The position numbers and the translations under genes were made by a program. Shown piece after piece: positions 17,011 to 25,327 of a stretch of 32,030 nucleotides of DNA. Position 1 is the stretch's first letter, and every line of letters begins with the position of its first letter. The stretch comes from an uncultured Pelagibacteraceae bacterium (GTDB lineage Bacteria > Pseudomonadota > Alphaproteobacteria > Pelagibacterales > Pelagibacteraceae): positions 1 through 32,030 of the forward strand of contig CACEVB010000009.1 of the NCBI GenBank assembly GCA_902562875.1, written 5' to 3'. The notes under the pieces were generated by a model. The model was not told the origin of the DNA, did no database searches, and worked only from the letters and a program-made list of their open reading frames with translations.

Positions 17011-17982
17011 ATGGCAACAAGTAAATTATCAAAAATTGGAAAAAAGGTAATTGAGCTTGAAATAAGTGCTTTAAAAAAACTTCAAAAATCTATAAGTAAA
17101 TCTTTTGACAAAGCCGTAAGCGCAATTACGAATTGTAAAGGTAAAGTTATTTTATGTGGAGTGGGTAAAAGTTTTTTAATAGGCCAAAAAATAAGTAGCA
17201 CTTTGTCTTCTGTTGGCTGCCCTTCCTTTAGCATTAATGCAAACGAATGTTTACATGGAGATCTTGGAAGTATATCCACCAAAGATATATTAATATTACT
17301 TAGCAACTCAGGTGATACTGATGAGTTAAAGCCAGTAATTCAATACGCTAATCGTTTTAAGATAACTTTAATTGGAATAACATCAAAGAAAAATTCTATT
17401 TTATTTAAAGCTTCAGACATTAAATTATTGATACCTGAGGTAAAAGAAGCAGCTTTGAGTTTGGTACCAACTAGCAGCTCTACAGAAATTTTGGCTCTTG
17501 GAGATAGTTTGGCAGTTGCAACCCTTAATATAAAAAAATTTAACAAAAAAAAATATAAAATACTCCATCCAGCTGGAAATATTTCAAATAAACTTAAAAC
17601 TGTAGAAGATTTGATGATTTCTAACAAAGGAGTTCCACTTATAAATGAGAACTCGGGAATGAAAAGAGCTCTAGATTTAATTTCTAAAAAAAAACTTGGA
17701 GTGTTATTGGCCATAAATAAAAAAAAACTTACCACTGGAATAATAACTGACGGTCAAATTAGAAGATATAATCAAAAAAAAGGGAGTGTATCCAATTTAA
17801 AAGTGAGAGATATAATGACTAAAAATCCCATAAGTGTTGATAAAGATACTTTGGCAGAAAAAGGATTATCTATTATGTCAGAAAAAAAAATAACGAGTTT
17901 GTGTGTCCATAAAAATAAAAATAAAAAAAGAACAATTGGAATTTTACATATTCACCATATCTTAAGTGCAAATATTCAATAA
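17011..17982 (+). CDS. kdsD: Arabinose-5-phosphate isomerase (KpsF/GutQ family)
   Basis: KdsD converts ribulose-5-phosphate to arabinose-5-phosphate, the first step to Kdo. The 323-residue protein has a SIS domain (about 40-180) with ILCGVGKSFLIGQKI (47-61), ECLHGDLGSIS (79-89) and LLSNSGDTDELK (95-106), then two CBS repeats (about 200-320), the last ending GILHIHHIL. The HGDLG histidine and the HPAG histidine correspond to residues important in E. coli KdsD. It joins rnd and lptC without gaps, so the operon couples Kdo supply with LPS transport. Confidence 0.95.
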   Translation: MATSKLSKIGKKVIELEISALKKLQKSISKSFDKAVSAITNCKGKVILCGVGKSFLIGQKISSTLSSVGCPSFSINANECLHGDLGSISTKDILILLSNSGDTDELKPVIQYANRFKITLIGITSKKNSILFKASDIKLLIPEVKEAALSLVPTSSSTEILALGDSLAVATLNIKKFNKKKYKILHPAGNISNKLKTVEDLMISNKGVPLINENSGMKRALDLISKKKLGVLLAINKKKLTTGIITDGQIRRYNQKKGSVSNLKVRDIMTKNPISVDKDTLAEKGLSIMSEKKITSLCVHKNKNKKRTIGILHIHHILSANIQ

Positions 17983-18603
17983 ATGAGTAGAAATACTTTA
18001 ATTCAAATAATATTGATTATCGCAATATTCCTTTCATCAGTAATTGTATATATGGTGTTTTTTAAACCTAAATCATATATTGATGCCTCGATAGAGATTG
18101 AAAAAGGGAGCGAGCTAAGCTCAATAGATAAAAAAAATGATTTAATTAACAAAAATTTTAATGTTATTGAAAATTTAGAGTATAGATCATTTGATTCACT
18201 TGGAAATGAATACATAATAAAGGCTAAAAAAGCTGAAAGCACTTTAGATAACATAGATATTCTTAATTTAACTGAAGTTAACGGCCTAATTTTGTTAACC
18301 AATAAACCCTCAATTAAGATTTTTTCAAAGTATGCTACACACAATAAAAAAAATTTTAATACAAAGTTTTATAATCAGGTTGAAGTAATTCATGAAAATA
18401 CAAAAATTTTATCTGAAAATCTTGATTTGTTGTATAATAAGAATTTAGTAAATTTATATAATATTAATGAAATTAATTATGAAAACAGTATTATAAAGGC
18501 TGATAGAGTAGTTTTTGATATGTTGACTAAAGATATAAGTATCAATATGTATAATCAACAAACAAAAGTAGACCTTTTGTATAAAAATAATGGCAATAAT
18601 TAA
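17983..18603 (+). CDS. lptC: LPS export system protein LptC
   Basis: LptC is the bitopic inner-membrane protein that accepts LPS from LptB2FG and hands it to LptA. The 206 residues show one N-terminal membrane helix (about 5-27) and a periplasmic beta-jellyroll with weak repeats such as NVIENLEYRSFDSLGNEYII (60-79) and KAKKAESTLDN. The primary sequence is poorly conserved in this family, so the call rests mainly on architecture and on its place between kdsD and lptB. The expected lptA gene between lptC and lptB is absent. Its end overlaps lptB by 14 nt. Confidence 0.88.
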   Translation: MSRNTLIQIILIIAIFLSSVIVYMVFFKPKSYIDASIEIEKGSELSSIDKKNDLINKNFNVIENLEYRSFDSLGNEYIIKAKKAESTLDNIDILNLTEVNGLILLTNKPSIKIFSKYATHNKKNFNTKFYNQVEVIHENTKILSENLDLLYNKNLVNLYNINEINYENSIIKADRVVFDMLTKDISINMYNQQTKVDLLYKNNGNN

Positions 18604-19369
18604 AAAATTCTATATTACTAAATTTAAAGAAGAGCGTCCAAAAATAGAATTGAAAAATATTTCTCTATCTTTTAACAAAAGGCAGATATTGGACAATATT
18701 TCATTTACTATAAGAGAAGGGGAAATTTGTGGATTGTTAGGTCCTAATGGTGTTGGAAAAAGTACAATATTTAACTTAATTGTTGGCTTACTTAAACCAG
18801 ACTACGGCGAAATATTAATTGATAAAAAAAAGGTTACTGGTCTACCAATTTACCATAGAGCAACGAATTTTAAAGTTAGTATTGTCCCTCAATATGGTGG
18901 GCTATTTCTAGATTTGACATGCTATCAAAATCTCATGGCAATTGCTGATTTGGTTATAAAGATGAAAAGTGAAAGAATTTTTAAAATTGAGAAAATGATT
19001 TCTAAATTCGAACTTGATACAGTCAAAAATATTAAAGCAAAACATTTATCTGGGGGACAAAAAAAGAGAGTGAATCTTGCAATGGCCTTATTATCTGATC
19101 CAAAAATTGTGTTAATGGACGAGCCTTTTGCTGGGTTAGATCTTATGGCCATAAGAAATTTACAAGAAACAATAGTCAATCTACAGACTGAGGATAACAG
19201 CAGATGTTGTATAATATCAGATCATGCTGCGAAAGATTTATTATCTATTTCAGATCGGGGTATAATTTTAGCTAATCAAAAAGTTATTGCACATGAAACA
19301 CCAAAGGATCTAATTAATAACGAAGAAGCTAAAAGATTATATTTTGGAGATTCTTTTAAGATAAATTGA
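18590..19369 (+). CDS. lptB: LPS export ABC transporter ATP-binding protein LptB
   Basis: LptB is the ATPase that powers LPS extraction from the inner membrane with LptF and LptG. Seen are Walker A GPNGVGKST (51-59), the Q-loop at Q101, signature LSGGQKKR (153-160), Walker B IVLMDE (173-178) and the family-specific DEPFAGLD, followed by the switch His in ISDHAAKDL. The 259 residues fit the LptB size, with about 15 extra residues at the N-terminus. LptF and LptG are not in the window. The start overlaps the end of lptC and the gene is 15 nt from aroA. Confidence 0.94.
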   Translation: MAIIKKFYITKFKEERPKIELKNISLSFNKRQILDNISFTIREGEICGLLGPNGVGKSTIFNLIVGLLKPDYGEILIDKKKVTGLPIYHRATNFKVSIVPQYGGLFLDLTCYQNLMAIADLVIKMKSERIFKIEKMISKFELDTVKNIKAKHLSGGQKKRVNLAMALLSDPKIVLMDEPFAGLDLMAIRNLQETIVNLQTEDNSRCCIISDHAAKDLLSISDRGIILANQKVIAHETPKDLINNEEAKRLYFGDSFKIN

Positions 19370-19384
19370 TACTGTAAAATTCTA

Positions 19385-20713
19385 ATGAGCGGATCTGTAA
19401 TAATCAAAAATAAAATAAAAAGTTTTAATAAATCTATAAGTGTCCCTGGAGATAAATCAATTTCCATTCGCTGGCTAATACTTGCTTCTCAAGCGATCGG
19501 AAAGTCTAGAGCATATAATTTGTTAGAGTCAGATGATATTAGAAATACAATATCTTCTATAAGATCACTAGGCGTAAAAATAAAAAAAAGCAAAGGACAT
19601 TGTGAAATAAACGGTGTCGGTTTAAATGGATTTAATGATAACAAAAACATAACAATAAATGCTGGAAATTCAGGAACATTTGCTAGGTTATTTTGTGGAT
19701 TAATTGCAAAATCTGAAAATAAATTTAAGCTAATTGGTGATAAAAGCTTATCAAAAAGAGACTTTTCAAGAGTTATAAAACCATTAAACAAATTTGGTAT
19801 AAAATTTTTATCAAATAACAATAAATTACCTTTAATTATTGAAGGAACATCATTTTTAAGACCAATAACTTTTGAGGAAGATAAAGGTAGCGCTCAAGTT
19901 AAAAGTGCAATAATGATAACTTCATTGAACACACCAGGAGAAACTGTCATAAAGTGCATACCGTCTAGAAATCATACTGAATTAATGTTTAAACATTGTC
20001 TTAAAATACCCATCAAAATAAACAAAAGAGGGAAATATGAGATTATAAAAGTTCAAGGGATGAAACAATTTAAAGGATTTGATTATAATATACCTGGGGA
20101 TATAAGTTCAGCAGCTTTTTTTATCGGATTAACAATATTATCAAATAATTCGAAATTACTTATAAAAAAAGTAAACATAAATAAATCAAGATCAGGAATA
20201 ATAGAGATTCTAAAGAGGATGAATGCAAAAATTAAACTTATGAACAAAAAATTTTATTATGGTGAGGAAATAGCTGATATAAAAGTTGAAAGTAGTAATT
20301 TTTTAAGATCTATAAAATGTCCAAAAAAACTAAACACAAAATCAATTGATGAATTTTTAATAATATTTCTAATTTGTGCTAATGCAAAAGGTATTTCAGA
20401 ATTTAATAATATACATGAATTAAGACAAAAAGAGAGTGATAGATTAAAGGTTGCATCTAATTTCTTAAGACAGATTGGTATTAAAGTTGTTGAAAAGATT
20501 GGCAGTTTAAAGATTTATGGAAATCCAAATTTAAAACTAGATAACCGTTTTGAAGTTAAAGGCTTCTTAAAAGATCACAGAGTATTTATGATGTCGTGTA
20601 TTGCAGCCTTAACAATGGGTGGAAATTTTAAGATTCACGACAAAGATTCAGTAAATTCCTCATTCCCAAACTTTTTAAAAATCCTTAAAAAGTTAGGAGC
20701 ATCAATTAACTAA
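19385..20713 (+). CDS. aroA: 3-phosphoshikimate 1-carboxyvinyltransferase (EPSP synthase)
   Basis: AroA joins PEP to shikimate-3-phosphate on the way to chorismate, the precursor of Phe, Tyr and Trp. The 442 residues show SVPGDKSISIRWLILAS (19-35), NAGNSGTFARLFCG (92-105), DKGSAQVKSAIMI and IPGDISSAAFF. The PEP-site block HELRQKESDRL is intact. SKRDFSRV replaces the usual SKRPMGRV. It lies 15 nt after lptB and before rpsA. In many proteobacteria cmk stands between aroA and rpsA; here there is only an 82-nt gap. It feeds pheA and the trp genes in the same window. Confidence 0.95.
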   Translation: MSGSVIIKNKIKSFNKSISVPGDKSISIRWLILASQAIGKSRAYNLLESDDIRNTISSIRSLGVKIKKSKGHCEINGVGLNGFNDNKNITINAGNSGTFARLFCGLIAKSENKFKLIGDKSLSKRDFSRVIKPLNKFGIKFLSNNNKLPLIIEGTSFLRPITFEEDKGSAQVKSAIMITSLNTPGETVIKCIPSRNHTELMFKHCLKIPIKINKRGKYEIIKVQGMKQFKGFDYNIPGDISSAAFFIGLTILSNNSKLLIKKVNINKSRSGIIEILKRMNAKIKLMNKKFYYGEEIADIKVESSNFLRSIKCPKKLNTKSIDEFLIIFLICANAKGISEFNNIHELRQKESDRLKVASNFLRQIGIKVVEKIGSLKIYGNPNLKLDNRFEVKGFLKDHRVFMMSCIAALTMGGNFKIHDKDSVNSSFPNFLKILKKLGASIN

Positions 20714-20727
20714 GTAAATAAGTACAT

Positions 20728-20755
20728 AATTAATCTTGATTAATTTTATTTTTTT
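20728..20755 (+). terminator. Weak AT-only hairpin with T-tract after aroA
   Basis: AATTAAT and ATTAATT pair over 7 bp around a CTTG loop (20728-20745), followed by TTATTTTTTT. The layout is that of an intrinsic terminator, but the stem is all A-U, so it is weak. It may attenuate read-through from aroA into rpsA or mark the rpsA leader. Confidence 0.4.
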
Positions 20756-20795
20756 AAATAAAAGATCGAACTTATAAAATTTTAAATGGAGATAA

Positions 20796-22514
20796 ATGGA
20801 AATTTATAAAGATTTGAACTCGAACAAGAATAAAGAATTCGCTAGTTTACTAGATAACCAAACAATCAAAAAAATTGAAGAGGGCAAAATTTTTGAGGCA
20901 ACCATCACTAAAATATCCAACAAGTACTGTTGGGTTTATCTGGACGGATTAAAAAGCGAGCCAGCAATAGATATTAACGAAATTAAAGAAATTAATTTAT
21001 TTGATAAAATTAAAGAGGGTTCTAAATTAAAAATAGTTGTTGAAAATTTAGAATCTAAGTCAGGTGAAATTATAGTATCTGCTGCAAAAGCAAAAAAAAT
21101 TGAAGGCTGGGAAATACTCTTAAAGAAATATGAAAATAATGAAATTATAAAAATAAAAGTAAAAAATAAAATTAAAGGTGGATTTGTTTGTGAAGAGATA
21201 GAGACAAAACATTTATTATTTATGCCTGCTTCACAATTGTCAAATAGACCTCAAAAAGATAACTCAAATGTAATAAATTCTGAAATGGAAGTAAAGATTA
21301 TCCAAGCAGACAAAAAAAGAGCTAATCTATGTTGCTCGAGAAGAGAATTAATAAGTGAAAATAAAAAAGGTGACAAAATCAAAATATTTGAAAAATATAA
21401 TGTCGGCGACAAAATAGAGGATGCAATTATAAAAAGTGTAACGGATTGGGGATTGTTTTTTGAAATCAATGGAGAAATAGATGCATTATGTCATTCTTCA
21501 TGTTGTAGTTATCAAAGAATAGAAAATTTAAATGACATTTTTGAAATTGGACAGAAAATACCTGTTGAAGTAATCAGTAAAGATGACAAAAAACTTCAAA
21601 TTGGGGTTTCTATTAAAGCATTACTTCAAAATCCATTTGATAATATTAATAAGTATAAAGTTGGAGATATTTATAATGTAAAAGTTACTAAAATTTTAAC
21701 TTATGGAGTGTTCTGCGAACTTGAAGATTCGTTAATTGCACTACTTCATCAATCAGAGATTTCGTGGACAGAAAAAAACCCAATACCAAAGAATCATTTT
21801 AAGTTAGGTCAAATTATAAATGTTAAAATAATGTCTATAGATAAAGATGCGCAAAGGGTTTCGGTATCATTTAAAGCGACTCAAGATAATCCTTACGAAG
21901 TGGTTGAAAAAAATTATAGCAAAGAAAAAAGTATAGAAGTTGAAGTCTCTGAAAAAAATGACAATGGTGTTTTCGTCAGGATATTAGATGCCAACGTCGA
22001 AGGCTACCTTCATCAAAATCAAATTAGTTGGCAAGGTAATCCAACCGAAAACCTTGAGAAAATTAAAAAGGGAACCAAAATTCTGGTAAAGATAGTTGAT
22101 ATATCAGTAGAAAATAGAAAAATCTTAGTAAGCAAGAAAGCTTTAGAAAAAGATCCTATGGAATTCTGGTCGGGAAAAAATATTGACGATATTTTAACTA
22201 CAAAGGTAGTTTCTGTAGATAAAAAAGGACTAGTTGTTAAACCAGAGGGCTCTGATCTTGAAATATTTATTAAGAAAAATCAAATCGCAATTCAATCCGA
22301 AGACGCTAGAAGCGAAAGATTTACCGTATCAGATAGAGTTGACGCAGCAATTACTGAGATTTCAATGGAGAAGCGAAAAGTTTCATTGAGTATAAAAAGA
22401 GTTGAAGAAATAAATAATGAAATTGCATTAAAAAATTATTCTGATTTATCAAGTGGAAAATCCCTTCCATTTGCTAATTTATCAGAGAAGCTTGGTAAAA
22501 AAGATAAAAAATAA
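20796..22514 (+). CDS. rpsA: 30S ribosomal protein S1
   Basis: S1 binds mRNA and helps the 30S subunit to engage messages with weak Shine-Dalgarno sequences. The 572-residue protein (E. coli 557) has repeated S1 domains of about 70-85 residues, visible as recurrent starts such as GDKIEDAIIKSVTDWGLFFE and GDIYNVKVTKILTYGVFCEL, each with a G-(V/L)-F core and a distal I-W/Q-S element. The first two repeats are more degenerate, as usual. GGAG at 20788-20791, four bases before ATG, is one of the few recognisable ribosome-binding sites in this window. ihfB follows after 5 nt. Confidence 0.96.
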   Translation: MEIYKDLNSNKNKEFASLLDNQTIKKIEEGKIFEATITKISNKYCWVYLDGLKSEPAIDINEIKEINLFDKIKEGSKLKIVVENLESKSGEIIVSAAKAKKIEGWEILLKKYENNEIIKIKVKNKIKGGFVCEEIETKHLLFMPASQLSNRPQKDNSNVINSEMEVKIIQADKKRANLCCSRRELISENKKGDKIKIFEKYNVGDKIEDAIIKSVTDWGLFFEINGEIDALCHSSCCSYQRIENLNDIFEIGQKIPVEVISKDDKKLQIGVSIKALLQNPFDNINKYKVGDIYNVKVTKILTYGVFCELEDSLIALLHQSEISWTEKNPIPKNHFKLGQIINVKIMSIDKDAQRVSVSFKATQDNPYEVVEKNYSKEKSIEVEVSEKNDNGVFVRILDANVEGYLHQNQISWQGNPTENLEKIKKGTKILVKIVDISVENRKILVSKKALEKDPMEFWSGKNIDDILTTKVVSVDKKGLVVKPEGSDLEIFIKKNQIAIQSEDARSERFTVSDRVDAAITEISMEKRKVSLSIKRVEEINNEIALKNYSDLSSGKSLPFANLSEKLGKKDKK

Positions 22515-22519
22515 AAGAA

Positions 22520-22810
22520 TTGTCGATAAATAAATCAGACCTAATAAAAGAACTTTCAAAAAACTTTCCTTCTTTTTTAAAGAAAGATTTAGAAAAAATG
22601 GTTGAAATTATTTTTGAGGAGATACAAAGAGGTTTGCAGAATAATGAAAGAATAGAATTAAGAGATTTGATAATGATGGAAGCAAAGAAATATAAAGAAA
22701 AGTATGGCAGAAATCCTAAAACAAATGAGAAAATAATAGTTCCTGAAAAAAAAATAATAAGATTAAAAGTTTCAAAAAAATGGCAAAAAATTATAAATGA
22801 AAAAAAATAA
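22520..22810 (+). CDS. ihfB: HU/IHF family DNA-binding protein, probable integration host factor beta subunit
   Basis: Place after rpsA, as in most proteobacteria, and 96 residues with the family arm GRNPKTNEKIIVPEKK (about 63-78) identify an IHF-beta-like protein that bends DNA. It starts with TTG, 5 nt after the rpsA stop, and no ATG gives a better N-terminus; MSINKSDLIKELSKN (1-15) aligns with family starts. The usual RGFGAFxxR stretch is RDLIMMEAK here, so the central beta-strand is divergent. This may be a lineage form of IHF-beta or an HU-like variant. It overlaps pyrF by 14 nt. Confidence 0.85.
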   Translation: MSINKSDLIKELSKNFPSFLKKDLEKMVEIIFEEIQRGLQNNERIELRDLIMMEAKKYKEKYGRNPKTNEKIIVPEKKIIRLKVSKKWQKIINEKK

Positions 22811-23471
22811 ATTATTTATTGCATGTGATACTAGCAAAATTAGCCAAATTAATAAAATTATAAAATTGTCAAATAATTCTAAAATACATATTGGATATAA
22901 ATTTGGTTTAGAATTTCTGAATTCTAAAAATGGTAGAAACTTTTTATCTAAATTGAAAAAAAAAATTATTTTTGCTGATTTAAAATTACACGATATACCA
23001 AATACATGTGTATCAACAATCAAGGCAGTTAAAGACTTAAAGGTGAATTATTTAACAATTCATATAAGTGCTGGATTGCAAGCCCTTAGAGCGTCCAAAA
23101 AGATTTCGGGATCAATACGATTAGTTGGAGTAAGTATTCTTACTTCATTAGGTAATAAAGAATTAAAAACAATTGGATTTAATAAAGATGTTAAAAAATT
23201 AGTTCTTCACCAAGCCAAGTTAGCAAATAAGGCTAAATTAGATGCTATTGTATGTAGTCCACAAGAAGTAAAAATAGTTAAAAAGGTTTTTAAAAAAGAA
23301 ATTATTACTCCAGGAATTAGATTTAATTCTAAAATAAATGATCAAAAAAGAACTTCGAGTCCTAACCAAGCTTTTAAAAATGGTAGTGATTGGATTGTTA
23401 TGGGAAGACCAATAACAAAAGGTAATATCAAAAAAAATATTCAGAAATTAATTGATCATTTAAACAGATGA
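22797..23471 (+). CDS. pyrF: Orotidine 5'-phosphate decarboxylase
   Basis: PyrF makes UMP from OMP, the last step of de novo pyrimidine synthesis. The 224-residue protein has the catalytic lysine/aspartate array FADLKLHDIPNT (59-70: D61, K63, D66), the strand LFIACDTS at the N-terminus (6-13), TPGIRF, and the phosphate-binding end DWIVMGRPITK. Length is normal. The start lies inside ihfB (14-nt overlap) and the stop overlaps the trpF start in ATGA, so it belongs to the same transcript. Confidence 0.96.
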   Translation: MKKNKLFIACDTSKISQINKIIKLSNNSKIHIGYKFGLEFLNSKNGRNFLSKLKKKIIFADLKLHDIPNTCVSTIKAVKDLKVNYLTIHISAGLQALRASKKISGSIRLVGVSILTSLGNKELKTIGFNKDVKKLVLHQAKLANKAKLDAIVCSPQEVKIVKKVFKKEIITPGIRFNSKINDQKRTSSPNQAFKNGSDWIVMGRPITKGNIKKNIQKLIDHLNR

Positions 23472-24085
23472 TCAAAGGTTTGAAAATTTGTGGAGTTTCA
23501 GATATTAAAACTCTTAATTATATTTTAAATCATCCCCATCCACCAAAGTTCATCGGCTTCATAACAAATTACAAAAAAAGTAAAAGATTTGTTAACTTCA
23601 GAATATTAAAAGAGTTAATTAATGTAAAAAAGAAAAAAGTTAAATTTGTTTCTGTACTTGTAAGTCCATCTAATTCAATCTTGGAAAAAATCAAAAATTT
23701 AAATTTTGATTATTATCAGTTATATGATGTTAACCCAAATAGAACTATGGAAATTAAGAAGAAATATAATATTAAAATTATTTCAGCACTAACGATTTCA
23801 AATAAAGCAGATGTGAGCAAATATAAAGATTATTTAAAAATTTCAGACATAATTTTATTTGACTCAAAAGGTTATCATAAATCCGAAAGTTTTGATCATA
23901 GACTACTAAATAAAATTCCAAAAAAATTAAATAAAATGATTGCAGGAAATATACAAATAAACGATATTGCTAGTTTAAAAATAAAAGATTTCATTATAGA
24001 CCTAAGCGGATCGCTAGAAGATAAAAATGGAAAAAAAGATACAAATAAAATCAATAAATTGTTAAATTTATCTGCAAAAATATGA
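23468..24085 (+). CDS. trpF: Phosphoribosylanthranilate isomerase
   Basis: TrpF isomerises phosphoribosylanthranilate to CdRP in tryptophan synthesis. The 205-residue TIM barrel begins LKICGVSD (5-12), with the catalytic Cys in KICG, and continues FIGFITNY, YYQLYDV, ILFDSKG with the conserved Asp, and DFIIDLSGSLED near the end. Several family motifs are altered: GFVFxxxSPR reads GFITNYKKSKR, and AGGL reads AGNI. The order with trpB and trpA supports the call. It overlaps pyrF and trpB by 4 nt at each end. Confidence 0.9.
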   Translation: MIKGLKICGVSDIKTLNYILNHPHPPKFIGFITNYKKSKRFVNFRILKELINVKKKKVKFVSVLVSPSNSILEKIKNLNFDYYQLYDVNPNRTMEIKKKYNIKIISALTISNKADVSKYKDYLKISDIILFDSKGYHKSESFDHRLLNKIPKKLNKMIAGNIQINDIASLKIKDFIIDLSGSLEDKNGKKDTNKINKLLNLSAKI

Positions 24086-25327
24086 AAATAAAAAAAGGAA
24101 TTCCATTAATTGATCAAGGAAATAAGCTTGGATTTTGGGGTGGAAAATTTGGAGGAAATTTTGTTCCCGAAACTTTGAAAAAACCAATAGAGGATTTGGA
24201 AATTTTATTTAATAAACTCAAGAATGATAAAAAATTTGTTGCTGAAAGAGATAAATATTTCAAAAATTGGGTAGGTGCTCCTACTAGATTTATAAAGCTA
24301 GAAAATCTAACAAAACATGTTGGTGGAGCTCAAATTTATTCTAAAGTTGTATCCGATGCAAATGGAGGAGCTCACAAAATATATAATGCTACTGTTCATT
24401 GTTTACTTGCAAAACGATCTGGTAAAAAAGTTGTTATAGGAGATACTGGAGCTGGTTACGCAGGTAAAATGTTGAGTATGGCAGCTAAAAAGTTTGGTCT
24501 AAAATGTAAAATTTTTATGGGAAAAAAGGATCTGTTAAGACAAAGGCCAAATGTATTAGCTATGAAAAAAAATGGAGCGGAAGTTATCCCTGTTTACTCT
24601 GGTAGCCAGACACTTGTAGATGCAGTTTCTGAATGCATGCGATACTGGGTTGCTAATTGTGATACAACAGCAATGTGCGTGGGAAGCACAGTTGGTCCAG
24701 CAATTTTTGTTCGTATTTGTGGATGGAGCACTAGTCAAATTTCAAGAGAGCTAAAAATGCAATTAATAGATAAATTTGGATCAATTCCAAAAAAACTTAA
24801 ACTTTACAATTGTGTAGGTGGTGGTAGTTCAAGTTTTGGTTTTTGGAATGAATTTATGGATTATAATAAAAAAACAATGTGAATTTATCGGTGTCGAAGC
24901 CGGTGGACCAAAAAATAGTAAAAAGCATGCAGCGCCTTTAACTTATGGTTCAAAAATTGGAATTCTTCATGGTGCAGCTCAATATGTTAATCAAAATTTA
25001 GATGGACAAATAGAAGAAACCGAATCTATTTCCGCTGGATTAGATTATCCAGGAATTTCTCCGCTTCACTGTTTTTTAAAAGACACCAAGAGAGCAAGAT
25101 ATACAGCAGCAAGTGATGAAGAAGCTCTAAACGCCTACAAACTTGTAACAAAATTTGAAAAATTAAGACCTTCTCTAGAACCAAGTCACGCTTTCTCAGT
25201 TGCAATAAAAGAAGCAAAGAAATTTAGCAAAGATACTATCGTGGTGGTTAATAGCTGTGGTGACGCATACAAGGATAAAGAAATTTTAGAGAAGAGATTA
25301 GGAATTAAATATGTCAAATCTAATTAA
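24082..25327 (+). pseudogene. trpB: Tryptophan synthase beta subunit, interrupted by a +1 frame change
   Basis: TrpB joins indole and serine to tryptophan with PLP. The first frame (24082-24882) codes 266 residues, from MKIKKGIPLI through GKFGGNFVPET (21-31), the Schiff-base lysine in NGGAHK (K99), DTGAGYAGKM and CVGGGSS, ending at TGA 24880. The rest is in the +1 frame from about 24875 to 25327: CEFIGVEAGGP, ISAGLDYPGISP, EPSHAFSVAI and VVNSCGD. Dropping one A from the seven-A run at 24868-24874 fuses them into 414 residues, a normal TrpB length. Both halves are well preserved, so the cause may be a base-calling error, a very recent mutation, or slippage. Active-site motifs also differ from classical TrpB. 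The end overlaps trpA by 17 nt. Confidence 0.85.
24868..24874 (+). other. Seven-A run at the trpB frame change
   Basis: The sequence is AAT-AAAAAAA-CAATGTGA. In the upstream frame it reads N-K-K-T-M-stop. With six A it reads N-K-K-Q-C-E-F and enters the conserved IGVEAGG. This is the only position between GGGSS and CEFIG where a single-base change repairs the gene most simply. Confidence 0.8.

Noticed and set aside
17340..17735. 131-codon open frame on the minus strand inside kdsD
   Set aside because: It lies fully opposite the SIS and CBS domains of kdsD, has Ser/Phe/Leu-rich shadow composition and no own context.
24880..24918. UGA read as an amino acid in trpB
   Set aside because: Continuing the first frame past TGA meets TAG after 11 codons, and the conserved TrpB sequence lies in the +1 frame, so stop-codon reassignment does not explain the break.
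24818..25327. A separate gene starting at an ATG near 24818 for the C-terminal half of TrpB
   Set aside because: The first 18 or so residues in that frame resemble nothing, while the same bases encode conserved TrpB sequence (VGGGSS, FWNEF) in the first frame. The real continuation begins at the A run.
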